Assembly (NCBI GenBank): GCA_963210315.1
Contig: OY723316.1
Location: forward strand, 868,001-932,000
Length of the DNA: 64,000 nucleotides
Source: Rhynchopus euleeides
Lineage: Eukaryota > Euglenozoa > Diplonemea > Diplonemida > Diplonemidae
Direction: 5' to 3'
Position numbers and translations under genes: made by a program. Numbering within the stretch: the first letter of the stretch is position 1; the number at the start of each line of letters is the position of its first letter. The notes under the pieces are model-generated. The model saw only the letters and a list, made by a program, of their open reading frames with translations, made no database searches and was not told the DNA's origin. Shown piece after piece: positions 46,497 to 56,605 of this stretch.

Positions 46497-49400
46497 ATGC
46501 ATTCCACAGGGTTCGTCTTCGGGCAGCCGGGTGGCGGGGACGCCACAGGCACAGGCCCCGCACAGCCGGCTGCACAACGTGCCCTCGACTGCGACAAGGG
46601 ATACCCCGATGTCGAGGTGTCGACAGCACACGATGTGGTGCAGAGATCGAGTGAGGAGACTGCGGACTCTTGGGTGTGTGCTGCCGAGGAGGGCGTGCGG
46701 GTGTGCATCGCGGTGCCGCGGAAGCTGATGCCGGTGGACATGGCACGGCAGCTGCGCACGCTCGCCGGGCGTGCCGTGTGTGCCGTGTGGGGTGCGGGTG
46801 CGGACGTGCTGCTGCAGGGGGACGACGAGATGGTGCGTGGCGGGCGCACTGCGGCACGTGTGTCTGTGCAGGCGACGGGGTGGCACTACATCGCGACTGT
46901 GGAGCTGGAGGCAGCGGCTGTTGCGGCAGGCGTGTGCGGCGACGTCAAGTGTCTGGCACAGGAGATGCGGAGACGGCTGGACCCACGGCACCTCCACCTG
47001 GGCCTGGATGGGCAGCAGGCAGCCCGCCTGAAGGACGAAGACCTTGTTCCTCCTGACGAGCTGGCCCTGTTCGAGGTGCTGCGGGACAACAACCTGCTTC
47101 CACACATCTTTGCGAGGACGCAGCACACACGCCACGCCTACCTGTCGAGTTCCGAAACCTGTCCAGTGTACGAGTCTGCCGATTCGCACAGGACGGGAAA
47201 ATACACACTGCGCAGCATGTCGTTCGAAGTGGTGGGTGAGGAAGAGAACCACCGCCTGCCTGTGATCCCACGTGCTGACTACCTGGGCCTGTGGCGCACC
47301 ATGTTGTGGATCGACGCGAGGAACGTGACCGTCATCGATGCACCGCGGTTGTGTCCCACTGCACTCAAAGAAGCAGTCGCGTCTGCTAAGAAGTGCAACG
47401 TCGAGTTGCGTAGGAATGCGATTCATGCGTGCTTCAACGCCAAGGCAAACAAGGAAGGGAAGGAGTACGACTACATCGTGAGGTGTGCCTCGCAGATCTG
47501 TGGAGATGGAAAGGATGGACACCGTCGGTCCTGCTTCCCGAACCGGTGCGACAAGGTTGCCGGTGTGCTTCAGGAGGTACTCTTCAACCAGAACGGCACA
47601 CGTGTGAGTGACCTGACCACAAACGCCACAGGCAAGCACTACAGCCTGCCGCTTCCTGCACTGTGGGAGGCTGTGCCTGACGAGGTGGGTGTCGAGATGT
47701 CGGTGCTTGGTTCGCACGGTCGTGTCATCTTCGCTGGGAACGCACACACCGCAACACGTATCGGTCACATCAAGCCGAACTCGACTTACCGTGTCTTCGG
47801 CCCTGCTGTTTACGGGGACTCTCACAAAGAGTTGCCATGGGGCCGTGTGCGTGTGTCAGGTTGGCAGGACATCGACGGGCACACACACGACACACCTGTC
47901 GAGGCCTTCACACTTCTGTCTTCGATGTGCCCCGAGCAATTCGGCCTGCTTACTGCCGGTGGTGTCCTCCCCAATCCGGATCCGAGTGTGGCACAACCCG
48001 CAAGCGTGCTGCCGGGTGGCGGGGACGCCACAGGCACAGGCCCCGCACAGCCGGCTGCACAACGTGCCCTCGACTGCGACAAGGGGTACCCCGATGTCGA
48101 GGTGTCGACAGCACACGATGTGGTGCAGAGATCGAGTGAGGAGACTGCGGACTCTTGGGTGCGTGCTGCCGAGGAGGGCGTGCGGGTGTGCATCGCGGTG
48201 CCGCGGAAGCTGATGCCGGTGGACATGGCACGGCAGCTGCGCACGCTCGCCGGGCGTGCCGTGTGTGCCGTGTGGGGTGTGGGTGCGGACGTGCTGCTGC
48301 AGGGGGACGACGAGCTGGTGCGTGGCGGGCGCACTGCGGCACGTGTTTCTGTGCAGGCGACGGGGTGGCACTACATCGCGACTGTGGAGCTGGAGGCAGC
48401 GGCTGTTGCGGCAGGCGTGTGCGGCGACGTCAAGTGTCTGGCACAGGAGATGCGGAGACGGCTGGACCCACGGCACCTCCACCTGGGCCTGGATGGGCAG
48501 CAGGCAGCCCGCCTGAAGGACGAAGACCTTGTTCCTCCTGACGAGCTGGCCCTGTTCGAGGTGCTGCGGGACAACAACCTGCTTCCACACATCTTTGCGA
48601 GGACGCAGCACACACGCCACGCCTACCTGTCGAGTTCCGAGCCCTGTCACATGTACTTCGCTGCTGACTCCGACACCACAGTTGCTAACCACCCGCGGCG
48701 CAGCATGTCGTTCGAAGTGGTGGGTGTGGAAGAGAACGGCCGCCTGCCTGTGGTCCCACGTGCTGACTACCTGGGCCTGTGGCGCACCATGTTGTGGATC
48801 GACGCGAGGAACGTGACCGTCATCGATGCACCGCGGTTGTGTCTCACTGCACTCAAAGAATCACTCGCGTCTGCCAAGAAGTGCAACGTCGAGTTGCGTA
48901 GGAATGCGATTCATGCGTGCTTCAACGCCAAGGCAAACAAGGAAGGGAAGGAGTACGACTACATAGTGAGGTGTGCCTCGCAGATCTGTGGAGATGGAAA
49001 GGATGGACGCCGTCGGTCCTGCTTCCCGAACCGGTGCGGCAAGGTTGCCGGTGTGCTTGAGGAGCGACTCTTCAACCAGAACGGCACACGTGTGAGTGAC
49101 CTGACCACAAACGCCACAGGCAAGCACTACAGCCTGCCGCTTCCTGCACTGTGGGAGGCTGTGCCTGACGAGGTGGGTGTCGAGATGTCGGTGCTTGGTG
49201 ATGTTGGTCGCATCATCTTCGCTGGGAACGCACACACCGCAACACGTATCGGTCACATCAACGGGAACTCGACTTACCGTGTCTTCGGCCCTGCTGTTTA
49301 CGGGGACTGCCGCAACGAGTTGCCATGGGGCCGTGTGCGTGTGTCAGGTTGGCAGGACATCTACGGGCACACACACGACAGACCCATTGAGGCCTTCACA

Positions 49401-49592
49401 CTCCTGTGTTCGCTGTGCCCCGAACAGGTCGAGACGCTGGCTGCTGGTGGAGTTCTCCCGCAGATGCAGGCTGTGCTGGCCGATGCTGCCGAACCGCCTT
49501 CTGTCAGTCCGGGATTTGGATTTGTCAACGCTTTGACTGGAGTGTTTCATGGCCTTTCTTCCTCGCTTGGCCTCACTGGTGCACAGTCTTGA
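46497..49592 (+). CDS. Two-unit repeat protein, family member B (function unknown)
   Basis: 1031 residues from the MHSTG ATG. Leader-body-leader-body layout as in gene A; the second leader begins at ~48012. Unit 1 carries the GSHGRVIF variant and unit 2 the GDVGRIIF variant, the same as in A and C, so a two-unit gene was duplicated as a whole. Cys pairs in CASQICGDGKDG..RRSCF are kept in both units. No signal peptide or membrane helix. The C-terminal ~40 residues (after CPEQVETLAAGGVLP) are specific to this copy. Function not recognised. Confidence 0.8.
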   Translation: MHSTGFVFGQPGGGDATGTGPAQPAAQRALDCDKGYPDVEVSTAHDVVQRSSEETADSWVCAAEEGVRVCIAVPRKLMPVDMARQLRTLAGRAVCAVWGAGADVLLQGDDEMVRGGRTAARVSVQATGWHYIATVELEAAAVAAGVCGDVKCLAQEMRRRLDPRHLHLGLDGQQAARLKDEDLVPPDELALFEVLRDNNLLPHIFARTQHTRHAYLSSSETCPVYESADSHRTGKYTLRSMSFEVVGEEENHRLPVIPRADYLGLWRTMLWIDARNVTVIDAPRLCPTALKEAVASAKKCNVELRRNAIHACFNAKANKEGKEYDYIVRCASQICGDGKDGHRRSCFPNRCDKVAGVLQEVLFNQNGTRVSDLTTNATGKHYSLPLPALWEAVPDEVGVEMSVLGSHGRVIFAGNAHTATRIGHIKPNSTYRVFGPAVYGDSHKELPWGRVRVSGWQDIDGHTHDTPVEAFTLLSSMCPEQFGLLTAGGVLPNPDPSVAQPASVLPGGGDATGTGPAQPAAQRALDCDKGYPDVEVSTAHDVVQRSSEETADSWVRAAEEGVRVCIAVPRKLMPVDMARQLRTLAGRAVCAVWGVGADVLLQGDDELVRGGRTAARVSVQATGWHYIATVELEAAAVAAGVCGDVKCLAQEMRRRLDPRHLHLGLDGQQAARLKDEDLVPPDELALFEVLRDNNLLPHIFARTQHTRHAYLSSSEPCHMYFAADSDTTVANHPRRSMSFEVVGVEENGRLPVVPRADYLGLWRTMLWIDARNVTVIDAPRLCLTALKESLASAKKCNVELRRNAIHACFNAKANKEGKEYDYIVRCASQICGDGKDGRRRSCFPNRCGKVAGVLEERLFNQNGTRVSDLTTNATGKHYSLPLPALWEAVPDEVGVEMSVLGDVGRIIFAGNAHTATRIGHINGNSTYRVFGPAVYGDCRNELPWGRVRVSGWQDIYGHTHDRPIEAFTLLCSLCPEQVETLAAGGVLPQMQAVLADAAEPPSVSPGFGFVNALTGVFHGLSSSLGLTGAQS

Positions 49593-50160
49593 GTCAGCCA
49601 GTCCCTTCCTTGTGTCTTTGATGAGTGCCGAGTCGCACCGAGTCCGTGTTCGAGCGTTGTCTGTGCAGTGAGTGTTTCTCGTGTCAACTTCTTTCCTATC
49701 GACTGGGCTTTAACCCTTCTCGAGTTGCACAATATTCAGTGCGGCTGACACCAAACACAGTTCACACGGGGTGTCCCTCAATGATGTGGATGGTCCGATT
49801 TTATGCCATCCGTGTGCAACAGGATGGGTGTCGTCTGGTGCATCCCCCTGATCGAGGAGTGCGCCAGGCCTGTCGCTGTGGTGCATGGTGGACCCGGTCA
49901 CACAAAGTCCGTTTGTTTTTCCTCACGCGACTTTCGCGCGGAAAGTGCCGTTCAGCTCTGCCAAACGTGCTCTACACACCACCCCCTTCATCAGGCAAGT
50001 GGGTTTGAAAGTGTGTGTGGAAGCGTCAACGCATCAAACGAAGTATCAACAGTAGAGCAAGAGCGGCAGAGTTGAAGTGACACTTTCCTTCGTGTGGTCG
50101 CATTTGATGCGGTCTCAACGCACCTCGGCACAGAACGAAACAGCTGGTTTGTTTTTTTAC
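49593..50160. other. Downstream of gene B
   Basis: Holds the 149-bp foldback at 49940-50088. No gene seen. Confidence 0.45.
49940..50088. mobile_element. 149-bp foldback element with GTCAACGC core, copy 2
   Basis: Close match to 7541-7691 over its whole length: GGAAAGTG at left, CACTTTCC at right, GTGGAAGCGTCAACGCATCA inside. Confidence 0.8.
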
Positions 50161-50162
50161 TA

Positions 50163-50507
50163 CCGTATACGTAAATATTATGGAACGTAAATATTATGGA
50201 ACGGGCCCATTTTTGGCCGGTCCGTTCCATAATATTTACGTTCCATAATATTTACAGGGCCAGTTGGGGACTCGGTGGTGAGGACGGCTTGCGTCAGGAA
50301 TCGCGCGAAAAGTGCACGAGTAGGTCCCGTCAGGGACTCTGTATGCCGTCCGATCACCTGGTCCAAGTCCCCGAGTCGCAGAAAGCCCTGTAAATATTAT
50401 GGAACGAAAAAAATCTGGAACGCCAACCCACCAGCGTTCCAAAATATTTACGTTCCATAATATTTACGTTCCATAATATTTACGTTCCAAAATATTTACG
50501 TATACGG
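50163..50507. mobile_element. 345-bp TIR element CCGTATACG, TA-flanked
   Basis: Ends CCGTATACGTAAATATTATG and the near-inverse, between TA at 50161-50162 and 50508-50509. Multiple GTAAATATTATGGAACG units occur in both orientations, three in a row at the right end. The middle holds an inverted CCAGTTGGGGACTCGG / CCCCGAGTCGC pair. It abuts R2 directly. Confidence 0.82.
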
Positions 50508-50509
50508 TA

Positions 50510-50717
50510 GTTACGAGCGACGAAGCGTAGCGAAGTCGCGAAGTAACGAAGGAAATCGTACGACTGAAGCTTTGGATTAGCACCTCATGCCACTTCACAG
50601 GGCCTCAACACAGCCTTGAGACAGCAAGTGTGCGCTCAACAAAAAGTAGTCCGGAACTGTTCTCCCACAGTTGCTGGACAGGGTGTCTATAATAAAGCGA
50701 AAGGAGTACGATTTTTT
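50510..50717. mobile_element. R2 element abutting a TIR element
   Basis: Hairpin start (GTTACGAGCGACGAAGCG), internal ATGCCACTTCACAGGG, end GCGAAAGGAGTACGATTT. Closest to the 63088 copy by its GGATTAGCACC and CTCAACACAGCC wording. Confidence 0.75.
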
Positions 50718-51510
50718 GTTAGTTTGGCGTAGCCAACTAGGGAAACTTTCTCAGCACACTTAGATGTGTGCGGAAAGTGTCGCGTGCTTGTTCGTGCCCT
50801 TGTGCTCCTCACTCACGACACCATCATCAGCAGGAGTGTGAGTGTGGAAGCGTCAACGCAAAAAGAAACCATAGCAAAAAGTGCCGAACAAAGCGCACAC
50901 TTTCTGTGCCTTAGCTGGATCGTGCGTCCCCACTCACACCACTTCATCAGACTTGGGAGTGGTGTACACAAGAGTGGGGTCTGCGTTCCAACAAGACAAC
51001 TTTCCGCAGTAATTGGTTTGTTCACTTTACGATCCAGCGGGGGCACAGCTAGCTTTGTACCCTCGTGTGAGCGGAAAGCGACCGACCACAGCTGCAACCA
51101 AACGTGCTCTGTACACAGCCCATCCTCGAGGAAATGGCGAAAGGAGTACGTGGTGTAGCCGGAAAAGGGGTTCTTGACTGCGAACGAAGTACGAAATATG
51201 GGGGCTTCGGCTGTACCACCGCATATTTTCTGTGTGTCTGCGTGCTCACATGTGCTCCACACCCACATAAACAGCAGGCTCTCTGGTGGTGGAAGCGTCA
51301 ATGCATCAGACAAGGAAGAAGGAATCACGGTTGCTACGATTTTGTGCGAAGAAGCGTCAACGCAATGAGCAAAAAATGAAAATCATCAGGGCGGCTGTGC
51401 AGCGATTAAAATTAGGCGCTTTCCTCCGTGTGGTGAAACAACGCAAGAGGCATTATATGCACCTGATGCGAGCAACGCACCTCGTCACAGAACCAACGTC
51501 TTGTTTTTCG
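50718..51510. other. Foldback-core cluster
   Basis: GTCAACGC-core motifs at ~50846, ~51292 (GTCAATGC) and ~51354; the 51245-51340 block matches 13920-14010. No gene seen. Confidence 0.5.
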
Positions 51511-51690
51511 CACATCGCGAGAACCTTGTGTCACAGTGGAATAGATAGTGAGGCAGCGCTTTGGGTGACAAACACACAATCTACCTCTTGCCTTGTTGCT
51601 CTGACTGTGCGGCACATTCACACCAACCTTCATCAAGGGCAACACGTGAGGTTTGTTCACCCGGTTTTTGGCACACACACACAACGTCTT
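51511..51690 (+). repeat. R4 dispersed repeat, copy 3
   Basis: Uninterrupted copy providing the empty-site sequence CACGTGAGGTTTGTTC for the MITE at 17901. Confidence 0.75.
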
Positions 51691-51699
51691 TTTTAGGGA

Positions 51700-52110
51700 A
51701 CAGTTATATTTTCTCGGGACGAGGGTCGCCCATCGAGACCTGCGGAGGTGATGTGACACGTCTCCTCAATGGGCCACCTGCATGTCCTCAATATCGATGG
51801 TCAGGCGGCAACTAGTGACAAGCTAGGAACCGCCTGGCTGCTTGATATCGCCCCGTCGCAGATGAAGTTTTAGATGCATGTCATGTGCCTTGGACGTATC
51901 GCGATGAAGTTGTTGTTGGAATATGACACACGGTGGACTCCACCCGAGCGGGAGTCGGGGAACCGAAGACTGCCGGTAGCGGGAGTCTATCGACTCCTCT
52001 AGTTGCCCGAAAAGGGTTTCCCGACCTCGCTGGAATCCAACTGTGCATCGTATCGAAAGAATTGAAAGAATGATGCACGTGCTTGTCAAGGATGTCACAG
52101 CAGACTTGAA
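51700..52110 (+). repeat. R1 dispersed repeat, extended copy
   Basis: R1 core followed by ~120 bp absent from the 19.4 kb copy, then CATCGTATCGAAAG and GAATGATGCACGTGCTTG. Gives the empty site for the MITE at 19696. Confidence 0.75.
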
Positions 52111-52554
52111 CGCGAACCGATGCCGAGGGTGAAAATATACAAAACATACACAAAGCTTCACCCTTGTGCACCTTCTGCTGGGGCCTTGTAACCTTCACAT
52201 TTCATACCCACCCCCCTCTTGCGAGCCCAGGGACCTGTGCTGCAAGGGGGGATTGAACCCCCTTTCTGGAACAAACCCATCTTGTGGCATGCAACACTGA
52301 CGCAGCCCCACCAAAGTGCCCTCGTAGGTTCCTCTTGCCCCCAAAGTAGCGGATGCAAGATGCACGTGAGGTCGCCGGCCTCCGTCGGCTGACGGGACAG
52401 GGTACATGTCAACACAAGGTGCAAACGCAACCCCAGATCCAAGGGAAATGAAACAGGGGTTTCTCCTGTGCGCCGCTGGCCCCTCTTGATTGATAGTGGG
52501 ATGTGGGATTAGTGTGTGTTCCAGACCCACAGCGCGCATAGTGTATCCTCGCGT
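52111..52554. other. Intergenic, no gene seen
   Basis: A 60-bp segment near 52155-52200 resembles 44110-44150 and 45210-45255 (CACCCTTGTGCACCTT). Nothing coding is supported. Confidence 0.45.
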
Positions 52555-52791
52555 TGGGTTCATGTGTTGACCCTTCCACTTCCACACCTCGCCCTGCTCG
52601 AAGGCGAGGGTGTAGAAGGGTCTGCCTGTGTTCATCCCGAACTTTGGCGAAGCAAGAGGCACGAGATGTGGCCTTGGCAGTGACCCCGTGCCACCCCCTG
52701 CGAAGCAGAATCTTGCCGCACCCCTCCGTCCGGGTCAGGTGCGTGTCGTCTGCTGTGCCGTGCACCACACCACCGCCCTGCAGGTGACACC
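52555..52791 (+). promoter_or_regulatory. Shortened shared 5' flank of gene C
   Basis: Contains TTCCACACCTCGCCCTG, GAAGCAAGAGGCAC, CCACCCCCTGCGAAGCAG and CACCACCGCCCTGCAGG in the same order as the 21, 27 and 46 kb flanks, but with internal deletions and substitutions. Confidence 0.55.
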
Positions 52792-55700
52792 ATGCATTCC
52801 ACAGGTTTCGATGCCACAGGCACAGGCCCCGCACAGCCGGCTGCACAACGTGCCCTCGACTGCGACAAGGGATACCCCGATGTCGAGGTGTCGACAGCAC
52901 ACGATGTGGTGCAGAGATCGAGTGAGGAGACTGCGGACTCTTGGGTGTGTGCTGCCGAGGAGGGCGTGCGGGTGTGCATCGCGGTGCCGCGGAAGCTGAT
53001 GCCGGTGGACATGGCACGGCAGCTGCGCACGCTCGCCGGGCGTGCCGTGTGTGCCGTGTGGGGTGCGGGTGCGGACGTGCTGCTGCAGGGGGACGACGAG
53101 CTGGTGCGTGGCGGGCGCACTGCGGCACGTGTGTCTGTGCAGGCGACGGGGTGGCACTACATCGCGACTGTGGAGCTGGGGGAAGCGGCTGTTGCAGGCG
53201 TGTGCGGCGACGTCAAGTGTCTGGCACAGGAGATGCGGAGACGGCTGGACCCACGGCACCTCCACCTGGGCCTGGATGGGCAGCAGGCAGCCCGCCTGAA
53301 GGACGAAGACCTTGTTCCTCCTGACGAGCTGGCCCTGTTCGAGGTGCTGCGGGACAACAACCTGCTTCCACACATCTTTGCGAGGACGCAGCACACACGC
53401 CACGCCTACCTGTCGAGTTCCGAGCCCTGTCACATGTACTTCGCTGCTGACTCCGACACCACAGTTGCTAACCACCCGCGGCGCAGCATGTCGTTCGAAG
53501 TGGTGGGTGTGGAAGAGAACGGCCGCCTGCCTGTGATCCCACGTGCTGACTACCTGGGCCTGTGGCGCACCATGTTGTGGATCGACGCGAGGAACGTGAC
53601 CGTCATCGATGCACCGCGGTTGTGTCCCACTGCACTCAAAGAATCACTCGCGTCTGCCAAGAAGTGCAACGTCGAGTTGCGTAGGAATGCGATTCATGCA
53701 TGCTTCAACGCCAAGGCAAACAAGGATGGGAAGGAGTACGACTACATCGTGAGGTGTGCCTCGCAGATCTGTGGAGATGGAAAGGATGGACACCGTCGGT
53801 CCTGCTTCCCGAAACGGTGCGACAAGGTTGCCGGTGTGCGTGAGGAGTTACTCTTCAACCAGAACGGCACACGTGTGAGTGACCTGACCACAAACGCCAC
53901 AGGCAAGCACTACAGCCTGCCGCTTCCTGCACTGTGGGAGGCTGTGCCTGACGAGGTGGGTGTCGAGATGTCGGTGCTTGGTTCGCACGGTCGTGTCATC
54001 TTCGCTGGGAACGCACACACCGCAACACGTATCGGTCACATCAACGGGAACTCGACTTACCGTGTCTTCGGCCCTGCTGTTCACGGGGACTCTCGCAAAG
54101 AGTTGCCATGGGGACGTGTGCGTGTGTCTGGTTGGAAGGACGTGTACGGGCAAAGACACGACACGCCTGTCGAGGCCTTCACACTCCTGTGCCAGCTGTC
54201 TGTTGAGCAGGTCGGTCTGCTTACTGATGGTGGTGTTCTCCCCAAGCCAGAGGGCAGTGCACCACAACCCGTCAGTCGCAGCGTCCCTGAAGACTCCAGC
54301 CTCGGGCAGCCGGGTGGCGGGGATGCCACAGGCACAGGCCCCGCACAGCCGGCTGCACAACGTGCCCTCGACTGCGACAAGGGGTACCCGGATGTCGAGG
54401 TGTCGACAGCACACGATGTGGTGCAGAGATCGAGTGAGGAGACTGCGGACTCTTGGGTGTGTGCTGCCGAGGAGGGCGTGCGGGTGTGCATCGCGGTGCC
54501 GCGGAAGCTGATGCCGGTGGACATGGCACGGCAGCTGCGCACGCTCGCCGGGCGTGCCGTGTGTGCGGTGTGGGGTGCGGGTGCGGACGTGCTGCTGCAG
54601 GGGGACGACGAGGTGGTGCGTGGCGGGCGCACTGCGGCACGTGTTTCTGTGCAGGCGACGGGGTGGCACTACATCGCGACTGTGGAGCTGGAGGCAGCGG
54701 CTGTGGCGGCAGGCGTGTGCGGCAACGTCAAGCGTCTGATTCGGAGACGGCTGGACCCACGGCACCTCCACCTGGGCCTGGATGGGCAGCAGGCAGCCCG
54801 CCTGAAGGACGAAGACCTTGTTCCTCCTGACGAGCTGGCCCTGTTCGAGGTGCTGCGGGACAACAACCTGCTTCCACACATCTTTGCGAGGACGCAGCAC
54901 ACACGCCACGCCTACCTGTCGAGTTCCGAGCCCTGTCACATGTACTTCGCTGCTGACTCCGACACCACAGTTGCTAACCACCCGCGACGCGACATGTCGT
55001 TCGAAGTGGTGGGTGCGGAAGAGAACAGCCGCCTGCCTGTGATCCCACGTGCTGACTACCTGGGCCTGTGGCGTCCCAAGGTGTGGATTGACGCGAAGCA
55101 CCTGACCGTCATCGATGCACCGCGGTTGTGTCCCACTGCACTCAAAGAAGCAGTCGCGTCTGCCAAGAAGTGCAACGTCGAGTTGCGTAGGAATGCGATT
55201 CATGCGTGCTTCAACGCCAAGGCAAACAAGGAAGGGAAGGAGTACGACTACATCGTGAGGTGTGCCTCGCAGATCTGTGGAGATGGAAAGGATGGACACC
55301 GTCGGTCCTGCTTCCCGAAACGGTGCGACAAGGTTGCCGGTGTGCTTGAGGAGCTACTCTTCAACCAGAACGGCGCACGTGTGAGTGACCTGACCACAAA
55401 CGCCACAGGCAAGCACTACAGCCTGCCGCTTCCTGCACTGTGGGAGGCTGTGCCTGACGAGGTGGGTGTCGAGATGTCGGTGCTTGGTGATGTTGGTCGC
55501 ATCATCTTCGCTGGGAACGCACACACCGCAACACGTATCGGTCACATCAAGCCGAACTCGACTTACCGTGTCTTCGGCCCTCCGGTGTACGGGGACTCTC
55601 GCAAAGAGTTGCCATGGGGTCGTGTGCGTGTGTCTGGTTGGAATGATATATACGGGCAAACGCACGAGACGCCTGTCGAGGCCTTCACACTCCTGTGTTC

Positions 55701-55848
55701 GCTGTGCCTAGATCAGCTCGAGCTACTCGCTGCTCATGGCGTTCTCCCCGAGCGTACGCCCCGTCACCCGACGCAGAAACGCAGTGTACCGGCAGCAGCC
55801 TCCACGTTTCGTTTCCAACCCTACTCGACACAGGCACCCCCTCGGTGA
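52792..55848 (+). CDS. Two-unit repeat protein, family member C (function unknown)
   Basis: 1018 residues from ATG. The first leader is shortened (MHSTG directly followed by FDATGTG); the second leader begins at ~54309. Unit 1 has the variable block (CHMYFAADSDTTVANHP) that A and B carry in unit 2, while keeping the unit-1 GSHGRVIF marker, a sign of gene conversion. Unit 2 lacks a few residues at GNVKRLIRRR (A and B: GDVKCLAQEM.RR) and has RPKVWIDAKHLTV in place of RTMLWIDARNVTV. The C-terminal tail after CLDQLELLAAHGVLP is unique. No known domain. Confidence 0.8.
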   Translation: MHSTGFDATGTGPAQPAAQRALDCDKGYPDVEVSTAHDVVQRSSEETADSWVCAAEEGVRVCIAVPRKLMPVDMARQLRTLAGRAVCAVWGAGADVLLQGDDELVRGGRTAARVSVQATGWHYIATVELGEAAVAGVCGDVKCLAQEMRRRLDPRHLHLGLDGQQAARLKDEDLVPPDELALFEVLRDNNLLPHIFARTQHTRHAYLSSSEPCHMYFAADSDTTVANHPRRSMSFEVVGVEENGRLPVIPRADYLGLWRTMLWIDARNVTVIDAPRLCPTALKESLASAKKCNVELRRNAIHACFNAKANKDGKEYDYIVRCASQICGDGKDGHRRSCFPKRCDKVAGVREELLFNQNGTRVSDLTTNATGKHYSLPLPALWEAVPDEVGVEMSVLGSHGRVIFAGNAHTATRIGHINGNSTYRVFGPAVHGDSRKELPWGRVRVSGWKDVYGQRHDTPVEAFTLLCQLSVEQVGLLTDGGVLPKPEGSAPQPVSRSVPEDSSLGQPGGGDATGTGPAQPAAQRALDCDKGYPDVEVSTAHDVVQRSSEETADSWVCAAEEGVRVCIAVPRKLMPVDMARQLRTLAGRAVCAVWGAGADVLLQGDDEVVRGGRTAARVSVQATGWHYIATVELEAAAVAAGVCGNVKRLIRRRLDPRHLHLGLDGQQAARLKDEDLVPPDELALFEVLRDNNLLPHIFARTQHTRHAYLSSSEPCHMYFAADSDTTVANHPRRDMSFEVVGAEENSRLPVIPRADYLGLWRPKVWIDAKHLTVIDAPRLCPTALKEAVASAKKCNVELRRNAIHACFNAKANKEGKEYDYIVRCASQICGDGKDGHRRSCFPKRCDKVAGVLEELLFNQNGARVSDLTTNATGKHYSLPLPALWEAVPDEVGVEMSVLGDVGRIIFAGNAHTATRIGHIKPNSTYRVFGPPVYGDSRKELPWGRVRVSGWNDIYGQTHETPVEAFTLLCSLCLDQLELLAAHGVLPERTPRHPTQKRSVPAAASTFRFQPYSTQAPPR

Positions 55849-56407
55849 GTGTCTTCAGAATGAGTTTCTGCCGACGTGTGTGACGGCACAACTTGCTCCC
55901 CTCCAATGCCATCCACCCTGCCGTGCAGCTGCCTCTTCGCCCCTCCAACGGTTGGCTTCATGAAGCTGTCATTGGCTGCGTTTCCCACGATACGTTGTCC
56001 GTGCGTGGTTCTTCGCCTCTGTCTGTGTGCCCGCGTTGGCGACCACGTTGATATATAGGACCCTGCGTGAATCAGTGCCGACTCCTGTTGTGTGCTCCAC
56101 AGCAACAGTTGCAACAAAGGGACACAGACCTGTGTCAGTTGTGTGGGAGTCCCTGCCCGGATAATAGCCCACCCCAGCCCATCCCTACTGCGTGCTGGTA
56201 TAGACAAGGAAAGCGAATGCATGCACGCAGGATCTCCCACACAAAACGTCTTCACCCCACACACCCCTTCGGTGGTGAGTGTTACGACAACCCGTCCACC
56301 TCCCCTATACCCCTCCCCCTTAAACTGACGTGGCCCGCTTGAAAGGGCCCCCTTTCTTGGCCTTGCTCTGCACCCGTCGCCTTTATGCCAGGTGTCTTTT
56401 GCAACAT
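55849..56407. other. Downstream of gene C
   Basis: No gene seen. GATATATAG at ~56049 resembles a TATA element but has no gene to serve. Confidence 0.4.
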
Positions 56408-56605
56408 TTTTACGCACACAACAGGAATCCTGTGTTGCAGTGAAAGATAGTTGGGCAGCGCTTTGGGTGACAAACACAATCTGCCTCTTGCCTTGTTGCG
56501 ATGGCTGTGCGGCACATTCACACCAACCTTCATCAAGGCAAAACACGTGAGGTTTGTTCACCCGGGTTTTGGCGCAGGAAACAACGCCTTGTCTTAGTTG
56601 TTGGG
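56408..56605 (+). repeat. R4 dispersed repeat, copy 4
   Basis: Most complete R4 copy: GCACACAACA at left, GTTTGTTCACCCGGG and ACAACGCCTTG at right. Confidence 0.78.
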
